Source of the DNA: Thermohahella caldifontis
GTDB lineage: Bacteria > Pseudomonadota > Gammaproteobacteria > Pseudomonadales > Oleiphilaceae
DNA: 64,000 nucleotides
Direction of reading: 5' to 3'
Assembly: GCF_041153465.1 (NCBI RefSeq)
Contig: NZ_CP154858.1
Coordinates: 3,348,001-3,412,000 of the forward strand
In this document: positions 33,734 through 42,545 of the stretch, piece by piece
How the letters are laid out: every line of letters starts with the position of its first letter
Numbering within the stretch: position 1 is the first letter of the stretch
Notes under the pieces: generated by a model
The model's input: the letters and a program-made list of their open reading frames with translations, nothing else
Database searches by the model: none
Told to the model about the DNA's origin: nothing
Translations under genes and position numbers: made by a program

Positions 33734-36379
33734 ATGACCAACTGGTGCACGCGGCTGGAAGGACTTCTGGAAAGTCTGCAGCCCCAATGGACGCAGTGGC
33801 AGGCCCGGGGAGACGAGGCGGATTTTGAAGCCCTCATCGCCCCGCTGGCGGAGCTGACCGGCGATATTCAGGCCGAGGGCGCGCAGCCGCTGGGAGAAAT
33901 CATGGAACTGGCCTGTGTCCGGCTGATGGATGCACAGGAAACCGGCAACCGGCCCGATGAGGCCTGGTTTCCCGAGCTCATGTGTGCACTGCTGGCACTG
34001 GCGGAGCAACCGGATGAGGCACCGGACGAAGAGGTCATGGCCGTCATCGGTGCATTGACCGGATGCCAGCTGGAGACTCCGGAAACGGAAGGCGGCGTGC
34101 CGGAGGATCGGGGCGAGGCCGAACCCGAGGCACCGGCCCTGTCCGCGGAGGCATTGTCACTGCAACCGGATCACCAGGTGTCAGCGGATGTCTGGCGCGC
34201 ATTCATGGAGGATACACCGCGCCATCTCGGGATCCTGCGTCAGCGTCTCGCCACCTGGCAAGCAGGGCAGGTGCTGCAGCCGGAAACCGTGCATGCCTGC
34301 GAGCGGGCCAGCCATACCATCAAGGGCGCTGCGGCACTGGTTGGTGTGCGCGGGCTGTCCACGCTGGCCCATGCACTGGAAGACCGGTTCGAACAGATGG
34401 CAGCGCAACCCGGACCGCTGGACGAGGCGTCCGTGAATCTGATGCTGGAGACGGTGGACACCATGGATGCCTGTCTGGGCAGTCTGCGTGGCGACGAGCC
34501 ACCTCCGGCCAATCTGGGGGCACTGGTCTGCCAGCTTCGCGGACTGGAGGCACCTGCTGAGCTGACCCGTGCCGAGGCTGAGGTACCGCAACCCTCCGGG
34601 GGAGCGGTTCAGCCTCCCGGTGCCGCTGTCCCCGCACTGGATGCTGACACCCTGGGGCCCATCCGCCGGCTGGCCGAGGAGCTGGGGGTTTCGGCCGTGC
34701 GGGGGCGCGAATTGCTGCGCAGACTGAGTGCCGACATGGCCCTCGCACAACTGGCCGAAAATCAGCTTGATGACAGTCGTTACGAGCTGGAAAAGCTGGT
34801 GGATACCCGCAGCATGACCCGGCTGCACCGGACCGATGGTGCGGGCACCGGATTCGATGCCCTTGAAATGGATGAGTACGACGCGCTGCATCTGGTGACC
34901 CGGCAGACGACCGCTCTCATGGCCGAGATGCGCGAGAAGTACGCCTCGGTCCGCGAACGGCTGGGCATGATGGAAACGCTGGTCAGACAGCAGTCCCGTC
35001 AGATCGAAGAATTGCAGTGCCGTGTTCTGGAAGGCTACCGCGAGCCCCTGAGCCGCCTCAATCCCAGACTGGAGCGTTGCGTCCGGCAGGCCGCGCGCGC
35101 CTGCGGCAAGCAGGTGGCGCTGCGTATCCGCGGAGACAGTCTGCGCATCGACAGACAGATCCTCGACGCACTGCCCGAGCCGCTCATGCACGTGTTGCGC
35201 AATGCCGTGGATCATGGCATTCCGGACAGGGGCGACATCAGCGTGGCCTACAGCACACTCGGACATGCGCTGGAAATTTGCATTCAGGACAGCGGTCCGG
35301 GCGTGGACTTCAGTCGCCTTCGCCAGCGTGTGGCGCTGACGGATCCGGCGCTGGCGGATGCACCGGATGCGGTCCTGCTGGAATCCCTCTGGAAACCGGG
35401 CTTCAGTACGCGGGATCAGGTCACGGAGCTCTCGGGCCGCGGCATCGGCATGGACGCGGTGCGACAGGCGGTGACGGAACTGGGCGGCAGCGCGACACTC
35501 GAACAGCCCTCCGAAGGCGGGCTTTGCGTCAGATTGCAGATCCCGTTGCTGCGCATGACCGAGCACATGCTGATTGTCGAGGCGGGGGGGCGCTCATGGG
35601 CGCTGCGCAGCCGCGATCTGTATCGCATCCTGCCGCCCCGGTCGCGCACGCTGGACACCCTGGGATCCCGGCGGGTGCTGCGGGAAGAGGGGGAGGACTG
35701 GACCTGGCATGATCTGGGATTGCGCTTGCATGGCGAACAGGTCTCTCCGGACGAGACCGGCCAACCGCTGCTGCTCATCAGGACGGATGCGGGAGGCCAT
35801 GCCCTGGCCGTTGACCGGATTCTCATGGGGGAGCAGCTCACGTTGCGGCGTTTTCCCGAAACGGTGGGTCCGATGCCCGGCGTGTCGGGCCTGGCTGTCA
35901 TGGGCGATGGCAGTCTCGTACCCGTTCTGGAGCCGGGATACTGGTGTCAGGATGACCGGACGCCCGGCCCGGTTCACCGCAAGGCCCGCGCGCGGACCAC
36001 CCTGCCGCAGGTCCTGGTGGTGGATGATTCGCACTCGGTTCGCACCACCCTTAGGGAAGTGCTCGAAGACGCAGGCTTCCCCGTACTGACCGCGACCGAC
36101 GGGCAGGATGCGCTGGCCCTGATTCACCAGCATCCGGTGCAGGTGGTTGTCACCGATCTGGAAATGCCTGTCATGGATGGCCTGGCACTGACCCGGCAGC
36201 TCAGGGCCGGGCCGGACCACGCCGGTCTTCCGGTCATCATGCTCACCTCCCGCGACCAGCCGCATCACCGGGAGCTGGCGCGCCATGCGGGAGTGAATGC
36301 GTACCTGACCAAGCCCTTTGACGAAAACACCTTGCTGGATACCGTACAGGAGATGCTCACATGTGGACGGGAAGCCTGA
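33734..36379 (+). CDS. Hybrid chemotaxis histidine kinase, CheA-REC (ChpA-like)
   Basis: An 881-residue kinase. Domains in order: an unassigned N-terminal 130 residues; one Hpt with His194 in ASHTIKGAAALVG; a linker and dimerisation region; a HATPase with HVLRNAVDHGIPDRG, IQDSGPGVDF and ELSGRGIGMDAVRQAV (about 440-610); a CheW-like domain (about 615-750); and a C-terminal receiver with Asp808 in VVVTDLEMPVMDG and Lys in AYLTKPFDE. P. aeruginosa ChpA has eight Hpt-like domains, while this has one that is clear. The stop overlaps the next gene by 19 bases. Confidence 0.94.
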   Translation: MTNWCTRLEGLLESLQPQWTQWQARGDEADFEALIAPLAELTGDIQAEGAQPLGEIMELACVRLMDAQETGNRPDEAWFPELMCALLALAEQPDEAPDEEVMAVIGALTGCQLETPETEGGVPEDRGEAEPEAPALSAEALSLQPDHQVSADVWRAFMEDTPRHLGILRQRLATWQAGQVLQPETVHACERASHTIKGAAALVGVRGLSTLAHALEDRFEQMAAQPGPLDEASVNLMLETVDTMDACLGSLRGDEPPPANLGALVCQLRGLEAPAELTRAEAEVPQPSGGAVQPPGAAVPALDADTLGPIRRLAEELGVSAVRGRELLRRLSADMALAQLAENQLDDSRYELEKLVDTRSMTRLHRTDGAGTGFDALEMDEYDALHLVTRQTTALMAEMREKYASVRERLGMMETLVRQQSRQIEELQCRVLEGYREPLSRLNPRLERCVRQAARACGKQVALRIRGDSLRIDRQILDALPEPLMHVLRNAVDHGIPDRGDISVAYSTLGHALEICIQDSGPGVDFSRLRQRVALTDPALADAPDAVLLESLWKPGFSTRDQVTELSGRGIGMDAVRQAVTELGGSATLEQPSEGGLCVRLQIPLLRMTEHMLIVEAGGRSWALRSRDLYRILPPRSRTLDTLGSRRVLREEGEDWTWHDLGLRLHGEQVSPDETGQPLLLIRTDAGGHALAVDRILMGEQLTLRRFPETVGPMPGVSGLAVMGDGSLVPVLEPGYWCQDDRTPGPVHRKARARTTLPQVLVVDDSHSVRTTLREVLEDAGFPVLTATDGQDALALIHQHPVQVVVTDLEMPVMDGLALTRQLRAGPDHAGLPVIMLTSRDQPHHRELARHAGVNAYLTKPFDENTLLDTVQEMLTCGREA

Positions 36380-36843
36380 AACACACACGCGGCTGGTATG
36401 GCTACGACCTGCCGGCCGGACGCTTCTGCACCCCGGCAGAGGACGTGTATTACCTGGGGGACCGGAGTCAGCTGGAGGTGGTGGAAGGCATTGCCTGTCT
36501 CAATCTGCCCGGCTGGGTCTGTCCGGTGTATCACTACGGTGAACGGCTGCAGCCCCGAAGCGGTTGCGGTGAACACCGTCAGATTCTGGTGCTGCAGTCA
36601 CGATCCGGGCAGCGTGAGGGCACGATGCTGGTGGCTCTGGCGTGTGACCACGTGATCAAGTTCAGGACAGCCCGTGATCCGGTCAGGGTACCGGCCTGCA
36701 TGGGGCGCGGGCCGGTGGGAGGTGTGCTGATGCAACAGGGCAATCCGGTCTGGCTGCTCAGTGCAGACCGGCTCATTCACCATATTGAACAGGTGGCACG
36801 TCATGTCGATGACGACCGAAGCGCTCGGCGCCTGGCGGGCTGA
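36361..36843 (+). CDS. Small CheW-like protein in the chemosensory operon
   Basis: A 160-residue protein starting inside the kinase gene, with AGGAG eight bases before the ATG. The layout is CheW-like: YDLPAGRFCTPAEDVYYLGDRSQLEVVEGIACLNLPGWVCPVYHYGERL, then ILVLQSRSGQREGTMLVALACDHVI and GGVLMQQGNPVWLLSADRLIHHIEQV at the end. Similarity to CheW is weak. Pil-Chp operons often end in a ChpC-type CheW, so position supports it. It overlaps the next gene by about 41 bases in another frame. Confidence 0.7.
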   Translation: MWTGSLKHTRGWYGYDLPAGRFCTPAEDVYYLGDRSQLEVVEGIACLNLPGWVCPVYHYGERLQPRSGCGEHRQILVLQSRSGQREGTMLVALACDHVIKFRTARDPVRVPACMGRGPVGGVLMQQGNPVWLLSADRLIHHIEQVARHVDDDRSARRLAG

Positions 36844-37273
36844 AGTCGCCGGCGGACAGCAACTGCTGTTCTGGACCCTTTCGGCAGCCGGATATGTCAC
36901 CCGGGTGCCGACCCTGCTCATACCGGGCAGTGAACCGCCCTTCACCCGGCTGGGGCAGTGGCAGACGCACTGGATACCGGTTCTCGATGGCCGCGACGAC
37001 TGTCTGCCGCACATGCTGGTGCTGCACGTGATGCGTCAGCAGGACGTTCGCTGGCTGGGCATCCCTTTGGAGAAGGCGCCCCGGCCCGTTACGCTGACGG
37101 ACGCGCAGTTCACAGGCTTTGATGCGGGGGCTTGCGGTCACTGGGCCGAAGCGGCCATCTCCGGAATCCGTGACGGGGAGGTTCACCTCCCCATCATTGA
37201 TCCGGATCGCCTGTTCGGGCTGGCGTTTCTGGATCACTGGCGCGCCGGGGCAGAAACCGGTTCAGCAGCATGA
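36803..37273 (+). CDS. Second small protein at the end of the chemosensory operon, possible divergent CheW
   Basis: A 156-residue protein with AGGTGG before the ATG, and a second ATG two codons later is possible. Segments such as GGQQLLFWTLSAAGYVTRVPTLLIPGSEPPFTRLGQWQTHWIPVLDGRDD, LHVMRQQDVRWLGIPLEKAPRPVTLTDAQF and VHLPIIDPDRLFGLAFLD follow the strand order of CheW/ChpC, including the final 'I-DPDRL' segment. I cannot prove the family by eye. Its last 80 bases overlap the 3' end of convergent nhaA. Confidence 0.6.
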   Translation: MSMTTEALGAWRAEVAGGQQLLFWTLSAAGYVTRVPTLLIPGSEPPFTRLGQWQTHWIPVLDGRDDCLPHMLVLHVMRQQDVRWLGIPLEKAPRPVTLTDAQFTGFDAGACGHWAEAAISGIRDGEVHLPIIDPDRLFGLAFLDHWRAGAETGSAA

Positions 37274-38414
37274 GTCCCAGAATGCCGGAAACCAGCGAAC
37301 CCAGCAGGATCCCCAGACGGGCGTCAAAGTGCTTCTGGGTGGCGGCCGTCTCGAAGGCCAGACCGGCAATGAACAGGCTCATGGTGAAACCGATGCCGGC
37401 CAGCAGCGCCACCGCTGACAGGGTGGACCAGCTCAGGCCCTCCGGCAGCCGGCTGCGGGTGATCAGCAGCGAGAGCAGCGAACCGGCAGCGATGCCGACC
37501 GGTTTGCCCACGATCAGACCCAGCGTGATGCCCAGCGTTACCGGATGCATGACGGACTGGATGTCCATGGCCAGCACGTAGACTCCCGCATTGGCGAGCG
37601 CAAACACCGGCAGGATGCCGAAGCGCACCGCATTTTCCAGATCATGCATCAGGCTGTTCAGCGGTTCCACCGTCTTGCCTTCATAGTTGGTGGCCTTCGC
37701 CGGAATGAAAAAGGCCAGTACCACGCCAGCAAGGGTGGCGTGCACACCTGACTTGAGCAGCGCGACCCACATCACCACACCCACCAGCAGATAGGGAGCA
37801 ATTTCTGCCGTGTTGGCGCGGTTCAGACGCCACAGCCACAGACAGCAGGCACCACTGATGGCCAAAGCAATCATGGACAGGTTGTCCGTATAGAACAGGG
37901 CAATGACGATGATGGCAATGAGGTCGTCAAACACGGCCAGGGTCAGCAGAAAGATGCGCAGGGCGGGGGGAACCCGACTGCCGAACAGGGCCAGCAGGCC
38001 GATGGAAAAGGCGATATCCGTGGCGGTAGGGATGGCCCACCCGCGCTGATAGAGCGCGTTGTCCATGTTCAGGGACAGGTAGACCAGTGCCGGGACGGCA
38101 ACACCACCCACCGCGGCCAGAATCGGCAGCACCGCCGACGCGGGCCGGCTGAGCTGGCCATCCAGTACTTCCTTCTTCAGTTCCAGCCCGACCAGAAAGA
38201 AGAAAACCGCCATCAGGCCGTCGTTGATCCAGAGCAGCAGGGGCTTGTCGATCTCAAGGGGCCCCACCCGGACCGCCACCGGCATGTCCAGCAGGAGATT
38301 GTACCAGGTACTCAGGGGCGTGTTGGCGGCCAAGAGAGCAAACAGGGCGGCCAGCATCAGCAGGACCCCGGTTGCCGCTTCATCACCCACTCGTTGGCGC
38401 AAGGTTTTCAGCAT
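37194..38414 (-). CDS. nhaA: Na+/H+ antiporter NhaA
   Basis: A 406-residue inner-membrane antiporter with about 12 membrane segments. The ion-binding Asp pair is in LTLAVFDDLIAIIVIALFYT. Other conserved parts are INDGLMAVFFFLVGLELKKEVL, PTATDIAFSIGLLALFG and GFTMSLFIAGLAF. It exports sodium in exchange for protons and supports growth in salt or alkaline conditions. It is read as a single gene, with its tail overlapping the last chemosensory gene. No nhaR is adjacent. Confidence 0.97.
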   Translation of the reverse strand: MLKTLRQRVGDEAATGVLLMLAALFALLAANTPLSTWYNLLLDMPVAVRVGPLEIDKPLLLWINDGLMAVFFFLVGLELKKEVLDGQLSRPASAVLPILAAVGGVAVPALVYLSLNMDNALYQRGWAIPTATDIAFSIGLLALFGSRVPPALRIFLLTLAVFDDLIAIIVIALFYTDNLSMIALAISGACCLWLWRLNRANTAEIAPYLLVGVVMWVALLKSGVHATLAGVVLAFFIPAKATNYEGKTVEPLNSLMHDLENAVRFGILPVFALANAGVYVLAMDIQSVMHPVTLGITLGLIVGKPVGIAAGSLLSLLITRSRLPEGLSWSTLSAVALLAGIGFTMSLFIAGLAFETAATQKHFDARLGILLGSLVSGILGLMLLNRFLPRRASDPETPARTGDPDQ

Positions 38415-38514
38415 GGTCTTTCCTTGTTCGGTTCAGCTATATTCAATCTGTACGGGGTTTGAATTGTGTGCTACAAACAGTGGCTTAAATCAGCATAGAG
38501 GTCAAGGAGACAGC

Positions 38515-39126
38515 ATGCAACTGTACGGCTCCCTCACCAGCCCCTATGTCCGCAAGATCCGTGTTGCGCTGGCACTCAAGGGCGTGGATTACCGTTTCGA
38601 AGAGACCATTCCCTGGAATGATGACAGCCCCGTTCACCAGATCAACCCGCTGGGCAAGGTGCCGGTGCTGAAAGAGGACAGCGGTGCCGTCTGGTACGAC
38701 TCAGCCGTCATCGCGGAGGTTCTGGAGGCACGTGTTCCGCAACCGGCCCTGTTCCCGACCGAAACGGAAGCGCGGCTGCAGGTCCGTCAGCTTCAGGCGC
38801 TGGCCGACGGCATCTGTGATGCCGGAGTACTGATCTTTCTGGAAAGGAAGCGCGAGCCGGCGCAACAGAGCGAAGCCTGGATCGCCCGCCAGGAGACAAA
38901 GATCAACAAGGGTGTGGCCGCACTCGCCCGGCATCTCGGTGACCGCAGCGTCCTGGTGGGCGACAGCATGACGCACGCGGATATTGCTGCGCTTTGCGTT
39001 CTGCAATGGCTGGACATCCGCGCGGGCCTGCGGGCATGGAAGGATGCGTATCCCGAACTTGCCCGCTGGGTGGAAAGCCAGACCCGTCAGCCGGCCTTTG
39101 CAGAGACCGTTCCGCCAGCCGCCTGA
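38515..39126 (+). CDS. Glutathione S-transferase family protein
   Basis: A 203-residue protein with an N-terminal thioredoxin-like domain (MQLYGSLTSPYVRKIRVALALKGVDY; HQINPLGKVPVLKEDSGAVWYDSAVIAEVLE) and a C-terminal all-helical domain (VGDSMTHADIAALCVLQWLDIR). The SPYVRKIRV active-site stretch carries Ser9 or Tyr11 as a possible glutathione ligand and no Cys. AAGGAG lies five bases before the ATG. The substrate is unknown. It stands alone between divergent nhaA and the convergent lipid genes. Confidence 0.92.
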   Translation: MQLYGSLTSPYVRKIRVALALKGVDYRFEETIPWNDDSPVHQINPLGKVPVLKEDSGAVWYDSAVIAEVLEARVPQPALFPTETEARLQVRQLQALADGICDAGVLIFLERKREPAQQSEAWIARQETKINKGVAALARHLGDRSVLVGDSMTHADIAALCVLQWLDIRAGLRAWKDAYPELARWVESQTRQPAFAETVPPAA

Positions 39127-39142
39127 CGAGCCGGAGCGCGAA

Positions 39143-39469
39143 TCACTTGTAAATGTCGATGCTGATTCGCGCTTCAATGCCGCGCTCGCGGAAACCGGCC
39201 ATCAGCTCCTCCGCCACGCGCTGCGCCACGTGGCGCTGGATGAGCCCCGGAGACATCTTTGCCAGCACACCGCCGACGCTCGATTCCGAACGGGCGACCT
39301 GCAGGGGATTGAGCAGTTCCACGTGCAGAACCGGCGGTGCTTCGCCATGCTCCGTGATGGTACGTACCTCGATGCCCCGTTGCAGAATCTGACGGACCGA
39401 CGTCACCTGAATGGCAATATAGGCCGCCAGTCCGGTCAGTATGATCAGCAGCACAATGGTCAGCGTCAT
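39143..39469 (-). CDS. Small single-pass membrane protein linked to the wax ester synthase
   Basis: A 108-residue protein with one N-terminal membrane helix (TLTIVLLIILTGLAAYIAIQV) and a soluble part (IEVRTITEHGEAPPVLHVELLNPLQVARSES ... AELMAGFRERGIEARISIDIYK). I do not recognise the family. Its start overlaps the stop of the WS/DGAT gene by four bases, so the two are co-translated and a role with the acyltransferase is plausible. No catalytic motif is visible. Confidence 0.75.
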   Translation of the reverse strand: MTLTIVLLIILTGLAAYIAIQVTSVRQILQRGIEVRTITEHGEAPPVLHVELLNPLQVARSESSVGGVLAKMSPGLIQRHVAQRVAEELMAGFRERGIEARISIDIYK

Positions 39470-40884
39470 GCCTTGCCTTGCTTGCGACGAGGTTTATCTC
39501 CCTTGCCCGGCGGCTGGATGCCCGCGGCCCACTCCAGTTCCACCAGACCGTTCTCAAGATGATCCAGCAGGCGCTGCAGACTGGGCAGTGTGCGCCGGCA
39601 GCCAATGAGACCGAACTCGATCTGATCCACATAGCTGGTCAGGGTAATGTTCAGCGCCATGCGATCCAGCACGATGGACACCGGATAGACGCCCTGCAGT
39701 CGCGCACCGTTCCAGTACAGGGGCTCGCGGGGGCCGGGCACGTTGGAAATCACCACGTTGAAAGTCTGAAGCTTGGGTACCATGCCGGTGAGCAACTGCA
39801 GGCCCGCCGGCGCCAGCGTGAGCGCGGTAAAGTTGATGATTTCGGCCGGTGTCATGCTGGCGAAGCGATCCTTGCAGGCCTGGATGGAATCCTGAATGGC
39901 CAGCAGACGCTTGGTCGGATCTTCGATGTGCGTGGCCAGACTCGTGATGATCATGCCGATCTGGTTGCCGCCGACACCATCATCCTGGCGCAGATTCATG
40001 GGAACCATGGCCACCAGGGGTTTCTCCGGCAGGGCATTCTGGCTGATCAGATAGTTGCGCAGGGCGCTGGCACACATGGCCAGCACCACATCGTTCAGCG
40101 TGGCATCGTAGGCCTTGCCCACGGCCTTGATCCGGGACATGGACCAGGACTGGGCCGCGAACCGGCGGGAGCCGGTGATCTTCTGATTCAGGATGCACTC
40201 CGGCGCATCGTACAGGTAGCCATAATCCGGGTGTGCCTGCGCATCCCGGATGGTCCGGTACAGGGCAGACACCACGCCGGGGATGGTGGAAATCTGTTCC
40301 TTCACGCCCTCGGTGAGATGGCGCAGCGAACCGATCACGTCGGTCGGGATGATGGCGGATTCATCCCGGTTTTTGCGGATGGGCTGTACCCAGGGCGGCG
40401 GCATGTTGCGCTGGTTGGGATTGGGCGACAGGGCGCGCTGGGCGAGGCGCATCGCCGATACCCCGTCGGTGACGCTGTGATGGATCTTGCAGTAGAGCGC
40501 AAAGCGCCGGTCCTGAAAGCCCTCGATCAGGTGCGCCTGCCAGAGTGGCCGTTCGCGATCGAGCAGGTGGCTGTGTTCGGCAGACACCAGGGCCAGCAGT
40601 TCGCGGATACGTCCGGGTTTGGGCAGCGCTTCATGGCGGAAATGGTGCTCAAGATCGAACAGCTTGTCCCTGTCCCAGAAATACTGGCCCCAGCGCTTGA
40701 CCAGTCGCTGGTCAAAGGGAGCGGTGGGTTGCGTGAAGGCCTTGCAGAACTCGGCCAGTTCGGTCACGTATTCGGGCCCCGCGTCTTCCGGGAACTCGAA
40801 CAGTTCCAGCCCGGCCACGTGCATGGGCTGCTGGCGTTTCTCCAGCCACAGGAAAATCTGGTCAACAGGACTGAGTGCTTTCAA
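39466..40884 (-). CDS. Wax ester synthase/diacylglycerol acyltransferase (WS/DGAT)
   Basis: A 472-residue acyltransferase with the catalytic HHxxxDG motif in CKIHHSVTDGVSAM near residue 135 and the family blocks LSPVDQIFLWLEKRQQPMHV, VPMNLRQDD, NQIGMIITSL, VISNVPGPREPLYWNGARL and YPVSIVLDRMALNITLTSYVDQIEFG. WS/DGAT enzymes join acyl-CoA to fatty alcohols or diacylglycerol to make storage lipids in bacteria. No fatty-acyl reductase is adjacent. It is coupled to the small membrane protein gene. Confidence 0.96.
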   Translation of the reverse strand: MKALSPVDQIFLWLEKRQQPMHVAGLELFEFPEDAGPEYVTELAEFCKAFTQPTAPFDQRLVKRWGQYFWDRDKLFDLEHHFRHEALPKPGRIRELLALVSAEHSHLLDRERPLWQAHLIEGFQDRRFALYCKIHHSVTDGVSAMRLAQRALSPNPNQRNMPPPWVQPIRKNRDESAIIPTDVIGSLRHLTEGVKEQISTIPGVVSALYRTIRDAQAHPDYGYLYDAPECILNQKITGSRRFAAQSWSMSRIKAVGKAYDATLNDVVLAMCASALRNYLISQNALPEKPLVAMVPMNLRQDDGVGGNQIGMIITSLATHIEDPTKRLLAIQDSIQACKDRFASMTPAEIINFTALTLAPAGLQLLTGMVPKLQTFNVVISNVPGPREPLYWNGARLQGVYPVSIVLDRMALNITLTSYVDQIEFGLIGCRRTLPSLQRLLDHLENGLVELEWAAGIQPPGKGDKPRRKQGKA

Positions 40885-41021
40885 CGGTGACTCCTTGATG
40901 GTGCGGACGACTGATTATGATTATATGTCCTGCACTTTAAGAAAAAGCGGGACAAAAACCAACTGTTTCCGCACGACAAGGTGAGCCCCGGCATCGGAGT
41001 GCGACATCGGGGTCGGCCGGC

Positions 41022-42545
41022 TCAGTGTGCGCCGGCCGGTCCCTGCGCCGCCGGTGGCAGCCGGCGTACCCGCCAGATGGCCGGTATCAGCGCCAGGAAC
41101 AGCAGGGCCAGGCCACGGAAGCCGGTGCTGAACGCATCCAGCTGTCCCTGGGCGGTCCAGCGCAGATCCGCCAGTCGCAGTGCCCGCTCCGGACTGCCGG
41201 TCAGTTCCAGCAGGTGCTGGTAGTACAGTTGCCACCGGGGAGAGGCGGGATCGCTGTGGGCCACGAAGATCACCCGGTCCATGTCGGTGATGCGGGTCAG
41301 AAAGGTGACCAGTACGGCAATCCCCACGGCACCGCCCAGGTTGCGCATGAAGGCCATCATGGCGGAGGCCTGGTTGGTGGCACCCGGAGGTAGGCCGCTG
41401 AAACCGATGGTTGTCGTGGGGATGAACAGGAACGCCAGACCTGCCGCCTGCCAGACCCGCAGCCAGACCAGTTGTTCATGGCTGATGGACAGGGTCAGGT
41501 TGCCCAGGGTCCAGAGTGCGGCAGCACTGCACAGCAGCCCGGCGGTAATCAGAGCCCGGAGATCAAGTTTGCTGCTCAGCCGTCCCACAACAGGCATCAT
41601 CACCATGATGGCCAGTCCTCCCGGTGACAGGACCAGCCCCGCATCCAGCGCCGTGTAGCCCAGCAGCATCTGCATGAACAGGGGCAGCATGGCCGTGGAG
41701 CCCATGAGCACGGCGCCAAGGATGAACATGACCAGATTGGCGAGGGCGTAGTTGCGGTAACGGAACAGGGACAGGTCAATGATGGGCGCTTCCTGATCCA
41801 GTGCCCGGGCAATGTAGTAGCCGGTTGCGACGATGCAGAGGAGGGTCATGCCCACGATCACATCCGAATTGAACCAGTCTTCCGTCTGGCCACGGTCAAG
41901 CACCCACTGCAGGGCACCCAGGCCGGTGGCGATCAGGCCGAAGCCGATGTAATCGACCGGTTTGCGTGTGTGGGCTTCCGGTGCATCGTCCGCCGGAAGA
42001 TAGCGCTTGAGCAGCATGAGCAGAACGAGGCCCACCGGCACGTTGATCAGGAAGATCCAGTGCCAGCTGTAAGTATCGGTGATCCAGCCGCCCAGCGTGG
42101 GGCCGATGGCCGGTGCCGCCACGACAGCGATGCCATAGATGGCGAAAGCCATCCCATGTTTGGAGGGCGGGAAAACATCCGCCAGGATGGCCTGGGAAAC
42201 AGGCTGAAGGGCGCCGCCGGTCAGCCCCTGGATGGTCCGGAAGAGGATCAGCGCCTCCAGTGAAGTGGCCGTGCCGCAGGCCAGAGAGGCCACGGTGAAC
42301 CCCAGGATGCAGGCATTGAAAAAGCGGGTGCGACCGAAGTACTCGGACATCCAGCCCGAGACCGGCAGGGCAATGGCATTGGTGATGAGATAGGCCGTCA
42401 GGATCCAGGTGGACTCCTCCGGGCTCGCCCCCAGATTGCCGGCAATATGCTGAAGCGAAACATTGGCAATGGAGATGTCGAGCACCTCCATGAACGCAGC
42501 CAGCGCAACCAGTGGCGCAATGAACCAGGGATTAGTCCGCGTCAC
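41022..42545 (-). CDS. emrB: DHA2 family drug efflux MFS permease (EmrB-like)
   Basis: A 14-helix MFS transporter of about 507 residues. It has the DHA2 motifs FMEVLDISIANVSLQHIAGNLGASPEESTWILTAYLITNAIALP, SGWMSEYFGRTRFF and RTIQGLTGGALQPVSQAILADVFP. The start is uncertain: GTG at 42545 gives TRTNPWFIAPLVALAAFMEVLD, the usual N-terminus, whereas a start at 42623 would add 26 unlikely residues. It overlaps emrA by 14 bases. With emrA and an outer membrane channel elsewhere it should export hydrophobic drugs. Confidence 0.92.
   Translation of the reverse strand: MTRTNPWFIAPLVALAAFMEVLDISIANVSLQHIAGNLGASPEESTWILTAYLITNAIALPVSGWMSEYFGRTRFFNACILGFTVASLACGTATSLEALILFRTIQGLTGGALQPVSQAILADVFPPSKHGMAFAIYGIAVVAAPAIGPTLGGWITDTYSWHWIFLINVPVGLVLLMLLKRYLPADDAPEAHTRKPVDYIGFGLIATGLGALQWVLDRGQTEDWFNSDVIVGMTLLCIVATGYYIARALDQEAPIIDLSLFRYRNYALANLVMFILGAVLMGSTAMLPLFMQMLLGYTALDAGLVLSPGGLAIMVMMPVVGRLSSKLDLRALITAGLLCSAAALWTLGNLTLSISHEQLVWLRVWQAAGLAFLFIPTTTIGFSGLPPGATNQASAMMAFMRNLGGAVGIAVLVTFLTRITDMDRVIFVAHSDPASPRWQLYYQHLLELTGSPERALRLADLRWTAQGQLDAFSTGFRGLALLFLALIPAIWRVRRLPPAAQGPAGAH

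Noticed and set aside
34181..35566. Minus-strand frame of 461 codons
   Set aside because: It is antisense to the hybrid kinase gene and has no recognisable fold.
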